A DNA stretch of 17,244 nucleotides, taken from NCBI GenBank assembly GCA_012512465.1, contig JAAZED010000208.1, positions 1-17,244 of the forward strand. The letters are read 5' to 3'. Shown here in pieces: positions 9,106-16,867 of this stretch. The notes under the pieces are model-generated. The model searched no databases. It saw nothing but the letters and a program-made list of their open reading frames with translations, and was not told the origin of the DNA. A program made the translations under genes and the position numbers. The stretch is from Oxalobacter sp. (GTDB lineage Bacteria > Pseudomonadota > Gammaproteobacteria > Burkholderiales > Burkholderiaceae_D). The first letter of the stretch is position 1; every line of letters starts with the position of its first letter.

Positions 9106-9558
9106 ATGGCAAATAATCTGAGACGTATCGCCCCGTTTGGCGAATTGACCCGCTTTGAGCCTTTCCGCAATCTGGACGAAATCTTCAACAGCTTTCGCAT
9201 GATGCCATCCATGGGCAACATGGACATGGTTGAACCAAGAATCAAAATCGATGTGAATGAGACGGATGACGCTTATGTCGTGAAAGCGGATGCCCCGGGC
9301 GTCAGCAAGGAAGACATCCACGTCAGCGTGGAAGGCAACCAGGTCAGCATTGAGTTTGAAATCAAAAAAGAGTCTGAGGAAAAAGAAGAAGGTAAGGTTA
9401 TCCGCACCGAACGCTATGTTGGCAAGCAATCCCGCAGCTTCTCCCTGGCGCAGGATGTGGATGAGTCGAAAGCCGAAGCCAGATACACGGATGGTGTGCT
9501 GCAACTCACACTGCCGAAAAAGCCCGGCTCTTCGAGAAAGATGCTCTCTGTTTCGTAA
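9106..9558 (+). CDS. Small heat-shock protein, Hsp20/alpha-crystallin family
   Basis: This is an ATP-independent chaperone that binds unfolding proteins in oligomers and hands them to DnaK/ClpB. The 150-residue product has a variable N-terminus (FEPFRNLDEIFNSFRMMP) and an alpha-crystallin domain from about residue 44 (PRIKIDVNETDDAYVVKADAPGV) to the hallmark ARYTDGVLQLTLPKK. A short tail carries an L-x-V type (IxI/V) anchoring motif (KMLSVS). Start choice: the ATG at 9106 has GGAG 6 nt upstream. An in-frame TTG at 9094 would overlap that site and is unlikely. The gene is a single transcription unit, with a sigma32-like promoter upstream and a strong terminator downstream. The exact subfamily name (IbpA or HspA/D-like) cannot be set from sequence alone. 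Confidence 0.95.
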   Translation: MANNLRRIAPFGELTRFEPFRNLDEIFNSFRMMPSMGNMDMVEPRIKIDVNETDDAYVVKADAPGVSKEDIHVSVEGNQVSIEFEIKKESEEKEEGKVIRTERYVGKQSRSFSLAQDVDESKAEARYTDGVLQLTLPKKPGSSRKMLSVS

Positions 9559-9583
9559 TCAGACCGCCTGATACAGACCGCAC

Positions 9584-9618
9584 ACCGGCACGGAATTCCC
9601 GTGCCGGTTTTTGTTTGT
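9584..9618 (+). terminator. Intrinsic terminator of hsp20
   Basis: A perfect 10-bp GC-rich stem, ACCGGCACGG (9584-9593) pairing with CCGTGCCGGT (9599-9608), has a 5-nt loop and is followed by a T-rich run (TTTTTGTTT). It lies 25 nt after the hsp20 stop. Confidence 0.93.
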
Positions 9619-9699
9619 GAAAACCATACTTCCCGTTGGTACCTTTTCCTTTCCCGCTTATCCACCATCGGGCATTCTCTTTCTTTTGGGCAAATATTT

Positions 9700-9739
9700 T
9701 TGATTCTTTCCGGCAATTTAGGTATCGTATGAATCATAC
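9700..9739 (+). promoter_or_regulatory. Candidate ppk1 operon promoter with overlapping 13-bp palindrome
   Basis: TTGATT (9700-9705), a 17-nt spacer and TATCGT (9723-9728) match 4 of 6 at each box. The expected start site falls inside the perfect palindrome GTATGAATCATAC (9727-9739), a place where a repressor could act. I found no clear Pho box. The rest of the 9619-9888 stretch holds no gene that I can support, apart from the in-frame upstream extension of ppk1. Confidence 0.35.
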
Positions 9740-9888
9740 CAAGCGTCAGGACCCGTTTGGCTTGCCGGAAACAGGACTTGTCTTAAACATAAACGGTGTT
9801 ACCGGTGTCTGTTATGCTAGTGTTATCGGACGAAGCGAAACCTTTTCAGGCCCTGCTTTTCCTGAACTATTTTGACAACAAACCGCTT

Positions 9889-11982
9889 ATGAGGGCCATG
9901 CGCAAATTATCTCTGGATACTTTTGATCCCAGGCTGTACCTGGACCGGGATATGTCATTGCTCGCCTTCAATGCCCGTGTGCTGGCCCAAGCAGAAAACC
10001 CGAATCTGCCCGTCATGGAGCGGCTGCGCTATTTATGTATTGCCGGCAGCAATCTGGATGAGTTTTTTGAGGTTCGTGTTGCCAGCCTTCATGCGCGCCG
10101 CGACTCAAATGCCAATCGTACTGCCTCTGAAATAGACGAACTACTGAAAAACATCAGCAGGGAATGCCATGCACTCGTCGAAAAACAATACACCATCCTT
10201 AATCGGGAAGTGCTCCCACTGCTGGCAGAAAACAGCATTCATCTGCTTGGTCGCAAGGAAAGAAATGAGGCGCAACAGGCATGGGTAAAAACTTTTTTCA
10301 GGGAACATATCCGGCCCGTCCTGACACCAATCGTTTTAGATCCGGCCCATCCCTTCCCGCAAGTCGTTAACAAGGGGCTGCATTTCATCATCTCTCTTTC
10401 CGGTAAAGATGCGTTTGGCCGTGGCAGTGACATTGCCATCCTGAAAGCGCCACGGGTGCTGCCCCGCGTCATCCGCCTGCCGGATGAGTTCTCCGAAGAT
10501 GGCATGTCCTTCTCCCTGTTGTCTTCCATTATCCAGGCCAATATTGACAGTTTGTTCCCCCAACGGAAAGTGGTGGCTTATTCCCAGTTCCGGGTTACCC
10601 GTGACAGTGACCTGTGGGTTGATGAAGAAGAAGTCAAGAATCTGCGGGAAGCCCTGCAAAGCAGTCTTTACAGCAGGCACTTTGGGGCAGCCGTCCGGCT
10701 GGAAGTCGCCCAGGACTGCCCGCGGGAAATGTCGGATTTTCTCCTGCAGCAATTCAACCTGGAACAGCAGGATGTCTATTATGCAAAAGGTCCGGTCAAT
10801 ATGGTTCGTCTTACCGAATTTTTTGACCACGTCAAAAAGCCCGAACTGTATTTTCCCTCCTATACCCCATCCGTTTTGCAGGGCTCCTACATCGGCGCTT
10901 CCCTGTTTGACGCCCTGAAGAAAAAAGACATTCTGCTGCATCATCCTTTCCAGTCATTCCAGACCGTGGTCGACTTTATCAACACAGCAGCAAGAGACCC
11001 CGCTGTTATTGTAATCAAACAGACCATTTACCGGGCAGGCATGACATCCGAACTGATGGAGTCACTCATCTCTGCGGCCTTGCAGGGCAAGGAAGTCATT
11101 GCTGTTGTTGAGCTCAAGGCACGTTTTGATGAAGAGCAGAATATCGACTGGGCCAAACGCCTGGAAGAAGCCGGCGCACAGGTTGTCTATGGCGTAATGG
11201 GCCTGAAAACCCATGCCAAGCTGGCGCTTGCCATTCGGCGCGAAGATGACCGGCTGTGCTACTACGCCCATCTGGGAACGGGCAATTACAACCCGAATAC
11301 CACGCGCTCCTATACCGACTTTGGCCTGATTACGGCCAATCAGGAAATGGGCAGGGAAGTTAACGAAGTTTTCATTCAACTGACGAGCCTGGCCAGGCCG
11401 GCAAAACTCGACTACCTGTGGCAGGCCCCCTTTGATCTTCACAAGGAAATTATCCGCGCCATCATGAACGAAGCCCGGCTTGCCAGATCCGGCAGGAAAG
11501 GGCGTATCATTGCCAAGATGAATGCGCTGATTGACGAATCTGTCATTCGCGCCCTGTATGCGGCATCCTCGGCCGGCGTCAAGATAGACCTGATTGTGCG
11601 CGGCGCATGCGCCTTAAAGCCGGGCGTACCCGGCCTGTCTGAAAATATTCGCGTGCGCTCCATCATTGGCAGGTTTCTTGAACATACCCGCATCTATTAC
11701 TTCCGTAATGACCTGAAACATGATCTCTACCTCTCCAGTGCCGACTGGATGGCAAGAAACCTCTTCCGCCGCGTTGAGGTCGCCTTTCCTGTCCTGGATG
11801 AATCCCTGAAAAAACGGGTCATGGAAGAAGGACTGATGGCTTACCTGAAGGATAACCAGAATGCCTGGGAATTGCGTTCTGACGGAACGTACCGCCAGAA
11901 AAAGCCGCGTAAAAAACAGGAAAAATACAGCGCCCAGCAGCAACTGACGCAGATTTACGGTGCGCCGCAGACTCAGGGATAA
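9889..11982 (+). CDS. ppk1: Polyphosphate kinase 1
   Basis: PPK1 reversibly polymerises the gamma-phosphate of ATP into inorganic polyphosphate at the membrane. The protein (697 residues from ATG 9889) has the family's N-terminal LYLDRDMSLLAFNARVLAQA and LRYLCIAGSNLDEFFEVRVA signatures. It also has IKQTIYR, and the two active-site histidines H442 (GLKTHAKLAL) and H461 (YYAHLGTGNYNP), spaced 19 apart as H435 and H454 are in E. coli. YTDFGL follows. The C2 domain ends with DWMARNLFRRVEVAFPV. Start: the frame is open back to a GTG at 9796, but homologues begin about 10-15 residues before the YLDRDMSLL motif. ATG 9889 or 9898 therefore fits best, although neither has a well-spaced SD (a GAGGG lies only 2 nt before 9898). 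It is the first gene of a ppk1-sixA-sulP series. Confidence 0.96.
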   Translation: MRAMRKLSLDTFDPRLYLDRDMSLLAFNARVLAQAENPNLPVMERLRYLCIAGSNLDEFFEVRVASLHARRDSNANRTASEIDELLKNISRECHALVEKQYTILNREVLPLLAENSIHLLGRKERNEAQQAWVKTFFREHIRPVLTPIVLDPAHPFPQVVNKGLHFIISLSGKDAFGRGSDIAILKAPRVLPRVIRLPDEFSEDGMSFSLLSSIIQANIDSLFPQRKVVAYSQFRVTRDSDLWVDEEEVKNLREALQSSLYSRHFGAAVRLEVAQDCPREMSDFLLQQFNLEQQDVYYAKGPVNMVRLTEFFDHVKKPELYFPSYTPSVLQGSYIGASLFDALKKKDILLHHPFQSFQTVVDFINTAARDPAVIVIKQTIYRAGMTSELMESLISAALQGKEVIAVVELKARFDEEQNIDWAKRLEEAGAQVVYGVMGLKTHAKLALAIRREDDRLCYYAHLGTGNYNPNTTRSYTDFGLITANQEMGREVNEVFIQLTSLARPAKLDYLWQAPFDLHKEIIRAIMNEARLARSGRKGRIIAKMNALIDESVIRALYAASSAGVKIDLIVRGACALKPGVPGLSENIRVRSIIGRFLEHTRIYYFRNDLKHDLYLSSADWMARNLFRRVEVAFPVLDESLKKRVMEEGLMAYLKDNQNAWELRSDGTYRQKKPRKKQEKYSAQQQLTQIYGAPQTQG

Positions 11983-11991
11983 ACAACCATC

Positions 11992-12492
11992 ATGCAATTG
12001 TTTTTATGGCGACACGCTGATGCCAGCCCCGGAACGCCCGACAGGGAAAGACCCTTGTCATCAGAAGGCCAGAAGGAAGCTGCGCTGACAGCACGATGGC
12101 TGAATGCCATCCTTCCGGCAGATCCGCTCATCCTGGTCAGCCCGGCCCTTCGCACCCGCCAGACAGCTGATGCCCTTGGACGCCGGTACGAAATCCATGG
12201 CAGCGCGGCAATCGGCTCCAGTCCGGAAGCGATTCTTACCGCAGCAAACTGGCCGTCGAGTGAAAAAACCGTACTGGTTGTCAGCCACCAGCCTTTGCTG
12301 GGCTATCTGGCTTCTTTCCTTTTATGCGGACAACCGCAGGCATGGGATGTAGAAAAGAGCAATGTCTGGTGGTTTGATATCAGCGGGAAAATCCACGAAG
12401 AATCCCGGTTGAAAGCCGTTATTTCTCCCCTGCTTCTGGCTGACCGGCCATGGCCGCTTTCTTCTGGAACGGGACAGCATACGCCATTATGA
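11992..12492 (+). CDS. sixA: SixA-type phosphohistidine phosphatase (histidine phosphatase superfamily)
   Basis: SixA-like enzymes remove phosphate from phosphohistidine on proteins. In E. coli SixA acts on HPt/phosphotransfer proteins such as NPr. The 166-residue protein has the catalytic H8 in LFLWRHADA, the conserved Arg in SPALRTRQTA (R54) and the second His in VVSHQPLLGY (H99), in the compact single-domain form typical of SixA. The WRHA variant of the RHG motif is common in this subfamily. It starts 9 nt after ppk1, with only a weak GGGA about 11 nt upstream, so it likely depends on read-through translation. Its stop overlaps the next start as ATGA. The target in this organism is unknown. 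Pairing with ppk1 suggests a role in phosphate or nitrogen-PTS signalling. Confidence 0.88.
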   Translation: MQLFLWRHADASPGTPDRERPLSSEGQKEAALTARWLNAILPADPLILVSPALRTRQTADALGRRYEIHGSAAIGSSPEAILTAANWPSSEKTVLVVSHQPLLGYLASFLLCGQPQAWDVEKSNVWWFDISGKIHEESRLKAVISPLLLADRPWPLSSGTGQHTPL

Positions 12493-14165
12493 CCCAACCC
12501 TCTGAAAAAGCCTCCCGGTTTCGTTTTTTCCGGAATTTCCTTAACTGGCCGGATCTGGCCGCCGGCATTTCCATTACCGGGCTACTGCTGCCCCAGGCGC
12601 TGGCATATTCCAGCATTGGCAATCTGCCCGCACAGGCAGGAATTATTGCACTCATCGCCGGACTGCTTTGCTACGGCCTTTTGGGTTCCAGCCGTTTTGC
12701 CCTGGTTTCCCCCACGTCTTCTTCCGCTGTTGTTCTGGCGGCGGCAACCGCCTCCCTGGCAGGTGGTAGCACCGCCCACAAGCTGCTCATTGCCGGCGGG
12801 CTTGTCATTGCTGCCGGGGTGATTTTTCTGCTGGCGGCAGCAACCCGCATGGGAAGTATTACAGATTTTATCGCACGTCCTGTTTTGCGTGGTTTTACGT
12901 TTGGCCTGGCTATCGTCATTATCATCAAACAGATGGCGCCGGTTGTAGGCATCCAGTCACAATACGACAACCTGTTTTACTTCATGCTGGACTTGGCCTA
13001 CCAGTTTGAACACTGGAACCAGCCCTGTATGGGTATCGCCATCCTGACTGTCGGCTGTCTTTTTTCTCTTGAAAAAATCAAAAACCTGCCCGGCGGCATT
13101 GTCGTGATCCTGCTGGGTATCATTGGCAGCCTGTTCATCGACTTGCCCTCTTATGGTGTTCCACTGGTCGGCTCCATCAGCATTGAAATGATGGAACTCA
13201 AAATCCCTGTGTTTTCACTGCGGGAATGGGTCAACCTGTTTGAACTGTCGCTGGCCATGGTATTCATCCTGTATGCGGAATCCTATGGCTCCATTCGCAG
13301 TTTTGCCATGAAACACGGTGACGCCATTGCGCCCAACCGGGACCTTTTTGCATTGGGAATTTCCAACCTGGTATCCGGCCTTTTTCAGGGCATGCCCGTC
13401 GGCGCAGGCTACTCTGCAACGGCAGCCAATGAGGCATATGGCGCAAAAACCCGCATGTCGGGCATCTTTTCCATGCTCATCACCCTGGTTGTCCTGGCAA
13501 CCGCGCTGCCTTATATCGAGCGCATCCCGCAACCGGTCCTTGCGGGCATTGTCGTTTACACCATGCTCACGATTGTGAAGCTTTCCACATTCGAGGTGTA
13601 TTTTGCCTGGAAAAACGATCGTCTGATTGCCATTGTCTCTATCCTGGCGGTGCTTTTCCTGGGCGTTTTGCAGGGATTGATTATCGCCGTTGGTATCAGC
13701 ATTCTGATTATGCTCAGGCAGATTTCGGCCTCAACCGTATCCGAGCTGGGGCGTTTGGGGCAAAGTCATGATTTCGTCAGCATGACAGCTTTTCCGGAAG
13801 CGAGGCCGGTCTCGGGCATCCTGATCATGCGCCCGGACCAGGGACTCTTTTTTGCCAATACCGAACGGATCCTGCAACAGGCGCGGCAGATACTGGCAAC
13901 GCACACTGATCCGGTTCATACGGTGATCCTGAGCCTTGAGCTGACCAATGACATGGACACGACCAGCCTGGAAGCGCTTCAGGATTTCTTTACCTATGTC
14001 GCGGAACAGGAAAAAAGCCTGATTCTGGCCCGGCTGAAAGATCCGGTATATGGCATTTTGCAGTTTTCTCTCGGAAAAGAATTTCCGGACGTTTCCATGA
14101 GCCGACTCAGTGTCGAACGCGCTGTCCGGCTTGCCAGGGTAAAAAACCACCCGGAAAAGTCCTGA
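12489..14165 (+). CDS. SulP/SLC26-family anion transporter with C-terminal STAS domain
   Basis: This is an inner-membrane anion permease. The 558-residue product opens with the SulP signature region WPDLAAGISITGLLLPQALAYSSIG (20-44). It continues with the anion-site segment SRFALVSPTSSSAVVLAAATAS, many hydrophobic helices and the AESYGSIRSFAMKHGDAIAPNRDLFALGISNLVSGLF block. It ends in a cytoplasmic STAS domain (about 440-545, with TNDMDTTSLEALQDFF). Start: the ATG at 12489 overlaps the sixA stop as ATGA, a clear sign of translational coupling. An upstream in-frame ATG at 12450 would add 13 polar/aromatic residues and is less likely. The substrate cannot be read from the sequence: family members carry sulfate, bicarbonate, C4-dicarboxylates or other anions. 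The gene ends 10 nt from the convergent ppx stop, with no clear terminator. Confidence 0.9.
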   Translation: MTQPSEKASRFRFFRNFLNWPDLAAGISITGLLLPQALAYSSIGNLPAQAGIIALIAGLLCYGLLGSSRFALVSPTSSSAVVLAAATASLAGGSTAHKLLIAGGLVIAAGVIFLLAAATRMGSITDFIARPVLRGFTFGLAIVIIIKQMAPVVGIQSQYDNLFYFMLDLAYQFEHWNQPCMGIAILTVGCLFSLEKIKNLPGGIVVILLGIIGSLFIDLPSYGVPLVGSISIEMMELKIPVFSLREWVNLFELSLAMVFILYAESYGSIRSFAMKHGDAIAPNRDLFALGISNLVSGLFQGMPVGAGYSATAANEAYGAKTRMSGIFSMLITLVVLATALPYIERIPQPVLAGIVVYTMLTIVKLSTFEVYFAWKNDRLIAIVSILAVLFLGVLQGLIIAVGISILIMLRQISASTVSELGRLGQSHDFVSMTAFPEARPVSGILIMRPDQGLFFANTERILQQARQILATHTDPVHTVILSLELTNDMDTTSLEALQDFFTYVAEQEKSLILARLKDPVYGILQFSLGKEFPDVSMSRLSVERAVRLARVKNHPEKS

Positions 14166-14175
14166 CGATTTTCAC

Positions 14176-15630
14176 TCAGGATTCACGAATCAGCAGGGAT
14201 ATCCCCCTATCCGCCCACCAGTCACGCTCCCTTCCCAGCCAATAGGACAACGTCTGATGCTGCTTGAGCCATTTCTCAGGCATCAGGATTTCAATCCGTT
14301 TTTTCATCCGGAATCCGACCGCATCCACCGCTTCACTGACCCGTGAATGCATGAAGATCACGGCCAGGCGGATCGCCAGCACCGCCTTGACGGCATCCGG
14401 ATTATCAAATATCCCGTTGAGCTTGCGCAGATTACCCTTCTGGGCAAGAACCAGCTTACCCATCTGCTTTTGCTCGCGCGCCGTAAAACCCGCAAGATCG
14501 GCATTTTCCACCAGATAGGCGCCATGCTTGTGGTAGTTGGAAGGAGAAACAAACATGCCGACTTCATGCATGAGCGCACTCCAGTGAAGAAGCTTTTTAT
14601 ACCTGTCCGAATCCGGCGCCATTTTTTCATAAAGCGCACTGGCCCAACTTGCCACGCGGGCAGCCCGCTTCCTGTCAGCTTTATAACGCCGCATAAAACC
14701 CGAAACCGATTGTTCGCGCCTGTCATGCTCAGTGGACTGCAAACACAGATCCCACATGATGCCCATACGCAAACCGGATTCAACTGGCACCATCACCGGC
14801 ATTTTAAGGTCGGTCATCAGGACAATCATGATGGAAAGCCCCCCAACCACCGATGCCGCACGTTCCGGCCTGAGGCCGGGAAAGCCGAGCTGGCTGATTT
14901 TTCCTGCCCGGATCATCTGCAGGCGAAGCAGATCCAGGTTTTTTGCCGTCAGCCTGCCGTCCCCGATCCCCATCGTGCTGATAAGCTCGGCAATGGCACG
15001 CATCGTGCCGGATGAGCCATAGGCCATCTTCCAGTGACGTTTATGGTAATAGGATTTGACATCTTCAAAATGACTGCGCGCCGAGAGAATCGCAGCATCA
15101 AAACCGGCAGCAGTGATCACCCCGCCAGGGAAAAAATCCAGGCTTTGGCCCACGGTTCCCACACTGAACGATTCCACCCTTTCAATGGCCTCTCCCCTGC
15201 CACGGATCATTTCGGTTGAACCCCCGCCAATATCAATCACCAGGCGTCTTTCATCCGGCCTGGCGAGCAGATTGTCCACCCCCAGATAAATAAGCCGGCC
15301 CTCTTCCTCACCGGAAATCACCTCAATCGGATAACCAAGGGCTGCTTCTGCCTGTACCAGAAAATCCGGCGCATTGACCGCGACCCGCAGCGTATTGGTG
15401 GCGACAGCACGAAGCACACTGATAGGATACGGTTTTAAAATAGAACTGAGGCTGCGCAACGCATCCAGACCGCCCTGTATTGCTGCATCAGTCAGGTGAT
15501 TGTTTTTGTCCAGTCCGGCAGCCAGCCGGTTGGGCTCCCGGGCGGCCCTGATGACCCGGATAGCACCATCCACATATTCACCGATCTGCAGGCGAAAACT
15601 GTTGGACCCCAGGTCAATTGCGGAAAGCAT
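14176..15630 (-). CDS. ppx: Exopolyphosphatase (Ppx/GppA family)
   Basis: Ppx removes terminal phosphates from polyphosphate; the related GppA acts on pppGpp. The 484-residue protein has the actin-like ATPase fold motifs: AIDLGSNSFRLQIGE (4-18) as phosphate loop 1, ISGEEEGRLIYLGV (105-118) with the catalytic-type glutamate, and LVIDIGGGSTEMI (130-142) as phosphate loop 2. YGSSGTMRAIAEL and PVESGLRMGIMWDL follow. The C-terminal half is HD-like with H355 (ALMHEVG) and HKHG (367-370). GGGAG sits 9 nt before the ATG at 15630. It opposes ppk1 in function and converges on the ppk1-sixA-sulP series. It lies 26 nt downstream of the ZIP transporter gene, so those two are likely co-transcribed. Ppx is more likely than GppA, given the neighbouring ppk1. 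Confidence 0.94.
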   Translation of the reverse strand: MLSAIDLGSNSFRLQIGEYVDGAIRVIRAAREPNRLAAGLDKNNHLTDAAIQGGLDALRSLSSILKPYPISVLRAVATNTLRVAVNAPDFLVQAEAALGYPIEVISGEEEGRLIYLGVDNLLARPDERRLVIDIGGGSTEMIRGRGEAIERVESFSVGTVGQSLDFFPGGVITAAGFDAAILSARSHFEDVKSYYHKRHWKMAYGSSGTMRAIAELISTMGIGDGRLTAKNLDLLRLQMIRAGKISQLGFPGLRPERAASVVGGLSIMIVLMTDLKMPVMVPVESGLRMGIMWDLCLQSTEHDRREQSVSGFMRRYKADRKRAARVASWASALYEKMAPDSDRYKKLLHWSALMHEVGMFVSPSNYHKHGAYLVENADLAGFTAREQKQMGKLVLAQKGNLRKLNGIFDNPDAVKAVLAIRLAVIFMHSRVSEAVDAVGFRMKKRIEILMPEKWLKQHQTLSYWLGRERDWWADRGISLLIRES

Positions 15631-15656
15631 GGTTTTGTTCTCCCAACCCTGATTGA

Positions 15657-16619
15657 TTACCCCAGCATGGTATCAAGAACCATCATTAACGCAAACCCGA
15701 CCAGAAGGCCGATCGTTGCAGGGGTCTGGTGCCCGTTGCGATGGGTTTCGGGAATCACTTCATGGGAAACAATAAAAATCATGGCGCCGCCGGCCAGTCC
15801 CAGGCCGACCGGATAGGAAATGGCCAGTCCGCTGGTGAGTCCGACACCGAGCAACGCACCAAAAAGCTCTGGAAGACCTGTCACTCCCGCCAGTAACACC
15901 GCACGAAGCCGTGAGATGCCCGCACTTCTCAAGGCAAGGGCAACCGCCAGCCCTTCGGGGATATCCTGCAAAATAATCGCAGTCGTCAGCGGCAGGCCGA
16001 CATTCATGTCACCCCGCGAAAAGCTCACACCGATAGCCATGCCCTCCGGCAGATTATGCAGTGCAATGGCGAAAACAAAAAGCCATAGCCGGTTTACCCG
16101 CTCGTGTCCGGGACCAAATGTTCCCAGGGTGGTGTGAAGATGTGGCGTAAATTGCTCCAGGCTCAACATCAGGAAAATCCCGAGCGCCATCCCGAAAACA
16201 ACAACCCCGGCACTCATGACCCTGCTGCCCGTCATCTCCACCCCGGCCTGCAAACCTGGTAGCAGCAGGGAAAAAGCGCTCGCCGCCAGCATCATGCCTG
16301 CGGCAAATCCCAGCATGGTATCTTCAACGGGCTGCGGAATTTTTTTGATCAGCAAGGCGGGAAGGGCGCCCGCAGCCGTCATCACAAAAGCAACCGTGCC
16401 GCCAATCATCGCCAATTTGAGCGCCTGATCAAAAACCGGGTCGCCAATTTTCATCAGGCTGTGTATCAGCATGACGATAATCGCCGCAAACGATACGAAC
16501 ATACAGAGCGCTATCATCCAGTGTTTGCGGGCATGATGCCGCATCGCAGTCCGCCAGCTGCCGTTGATGACGGCTGACAGATGCGTTTTCTCTATGAAAC
16601 TTTTGTTTTTTTCACCCAC
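15657..16619 (-). CDS. ZIP-family divalent metal transporter (GufA/ZupT-like)
   Basis: This is an inner-membrane importer of zinc or other divalent metals. The family's metal-site helices are plain: ALHNLPEGMAIG (187-198), LQDIPEGLAVA (217-227) and SHEVIPETHR (285-294), within about eight hydrophobic segments. A modest His-containing loop (HLHTTLGTFGPGHE, 160-173) lies before them. The longest frame starts with GTG at 16619 and gives 320 residues, with a basic, polar lead of about 35 residues before the first helix. An ATG at 16544 (MRHHARKHW) is an alternative giving 295 residues. Neither has a good SD, so the start is open. It precedes ppx by 26 nt. A metal importer beside polyphosphate genes may matter, because polyphosphate binds divalent metals and PPX/PPK need Mg2+. 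This link is inference. Confidence 0.92.
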   Translation of the reverse strand: MGEKNKSFIEKTHLSAVINGSWRTAMRHHARKHWMIALCMFVSFAAIIVMLIHSLMKIGDPVFDQALKLAMIGGTVAFVMTAAGALPALLIKKIPQPVEDTMLGFAAGMMLAASAFSLLLPGLQAGVEMTGSRVMSAGVVVFGMALGIFLMLSLEQFTPHLHTTLGTFGPGHERVNRLWLFVFAIALHNLPEGMAIGVSFSRGDMNVGLPLTTAIILQDIPEGLAVALALRSAGISRLRAVLLAGVTGLPELFGALLGVGLTSGLAISYPVGLGLAGGAMIFIVSHEVIPETHRNGHQTPATIGLLVGFALMMVLDTMLG

Positions 16620-16748
16620 TGGCTGTTCGTCTCGTTTTGTTAGTCTTCAAATAACAGGCGGCTCATCAGGCCGGTTGAGGCAATATACCATTATTTCCCG
16701 CTTTGTCCCGTGAAAGGGATTCCCCCGTATTTACTTATCCGCATCAAT

Positions 16749-16776
16749 TTTACTCTTTAAATAAATGGGGTAATAT
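16749..16776 (+). promoter_or_regulatory. Possible promoter for the epimerase gene
   Basis: TTTACT (16749-16754), a 16-nt spacer and TAATAT (16771-16776) match 4 of 6 at each box. It lies in the 248-nt gap between the divergent ZIP and epimerase genes. The leader would be about 85 nt. Nothing else clear is seen in this gap. Confidence 0.35.
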
Positions 16777-16867
16777 TCAGGATTCAGTCCGGGCGCTTCA
16801 CCTTGATACGTCATCTTGTGCCTGTGTGTCTTGTTATGCGTCATTCATTTTGATTAAGGAGAAGAAC

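Noticed and set aside
9872..9877. Perfect TTGACA hexamer before ppk1
   Set aside because: No -10 box lies at 16-18 nt, and the expected position falls inside the coding start.
12007..12020. Loss of the RHG motif glycine in SixA (RHA)
   Set aside because: The WRHA form is frequent in this subfamily, and the catalytic His residues are present.
12489..14165. SulP as an oxalate transporter
   Set aside because: Some animal SLC26 proteins carry oxalate and the organism may be Oxalobacter-like, but nothing in the sequence fixes the substrate.
14161..14180. CCTGA/TCAGG inverted repeat between the sulP and ppx stops as a bidirectional terminator
   Set aside because: It has only five base pairs, a 10-nt loop and no T run on either side. 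It largely reflects the two stop codons facing each other.
16760..16780. AATAAATGGGGTAATATT, resembling the RAYT end motif
   Set aside because: It lacks the TCAGAG core, has no partner copy nearby, and overlaps a plausible promoter. Chance similarity in AT-rich DNA is likely.
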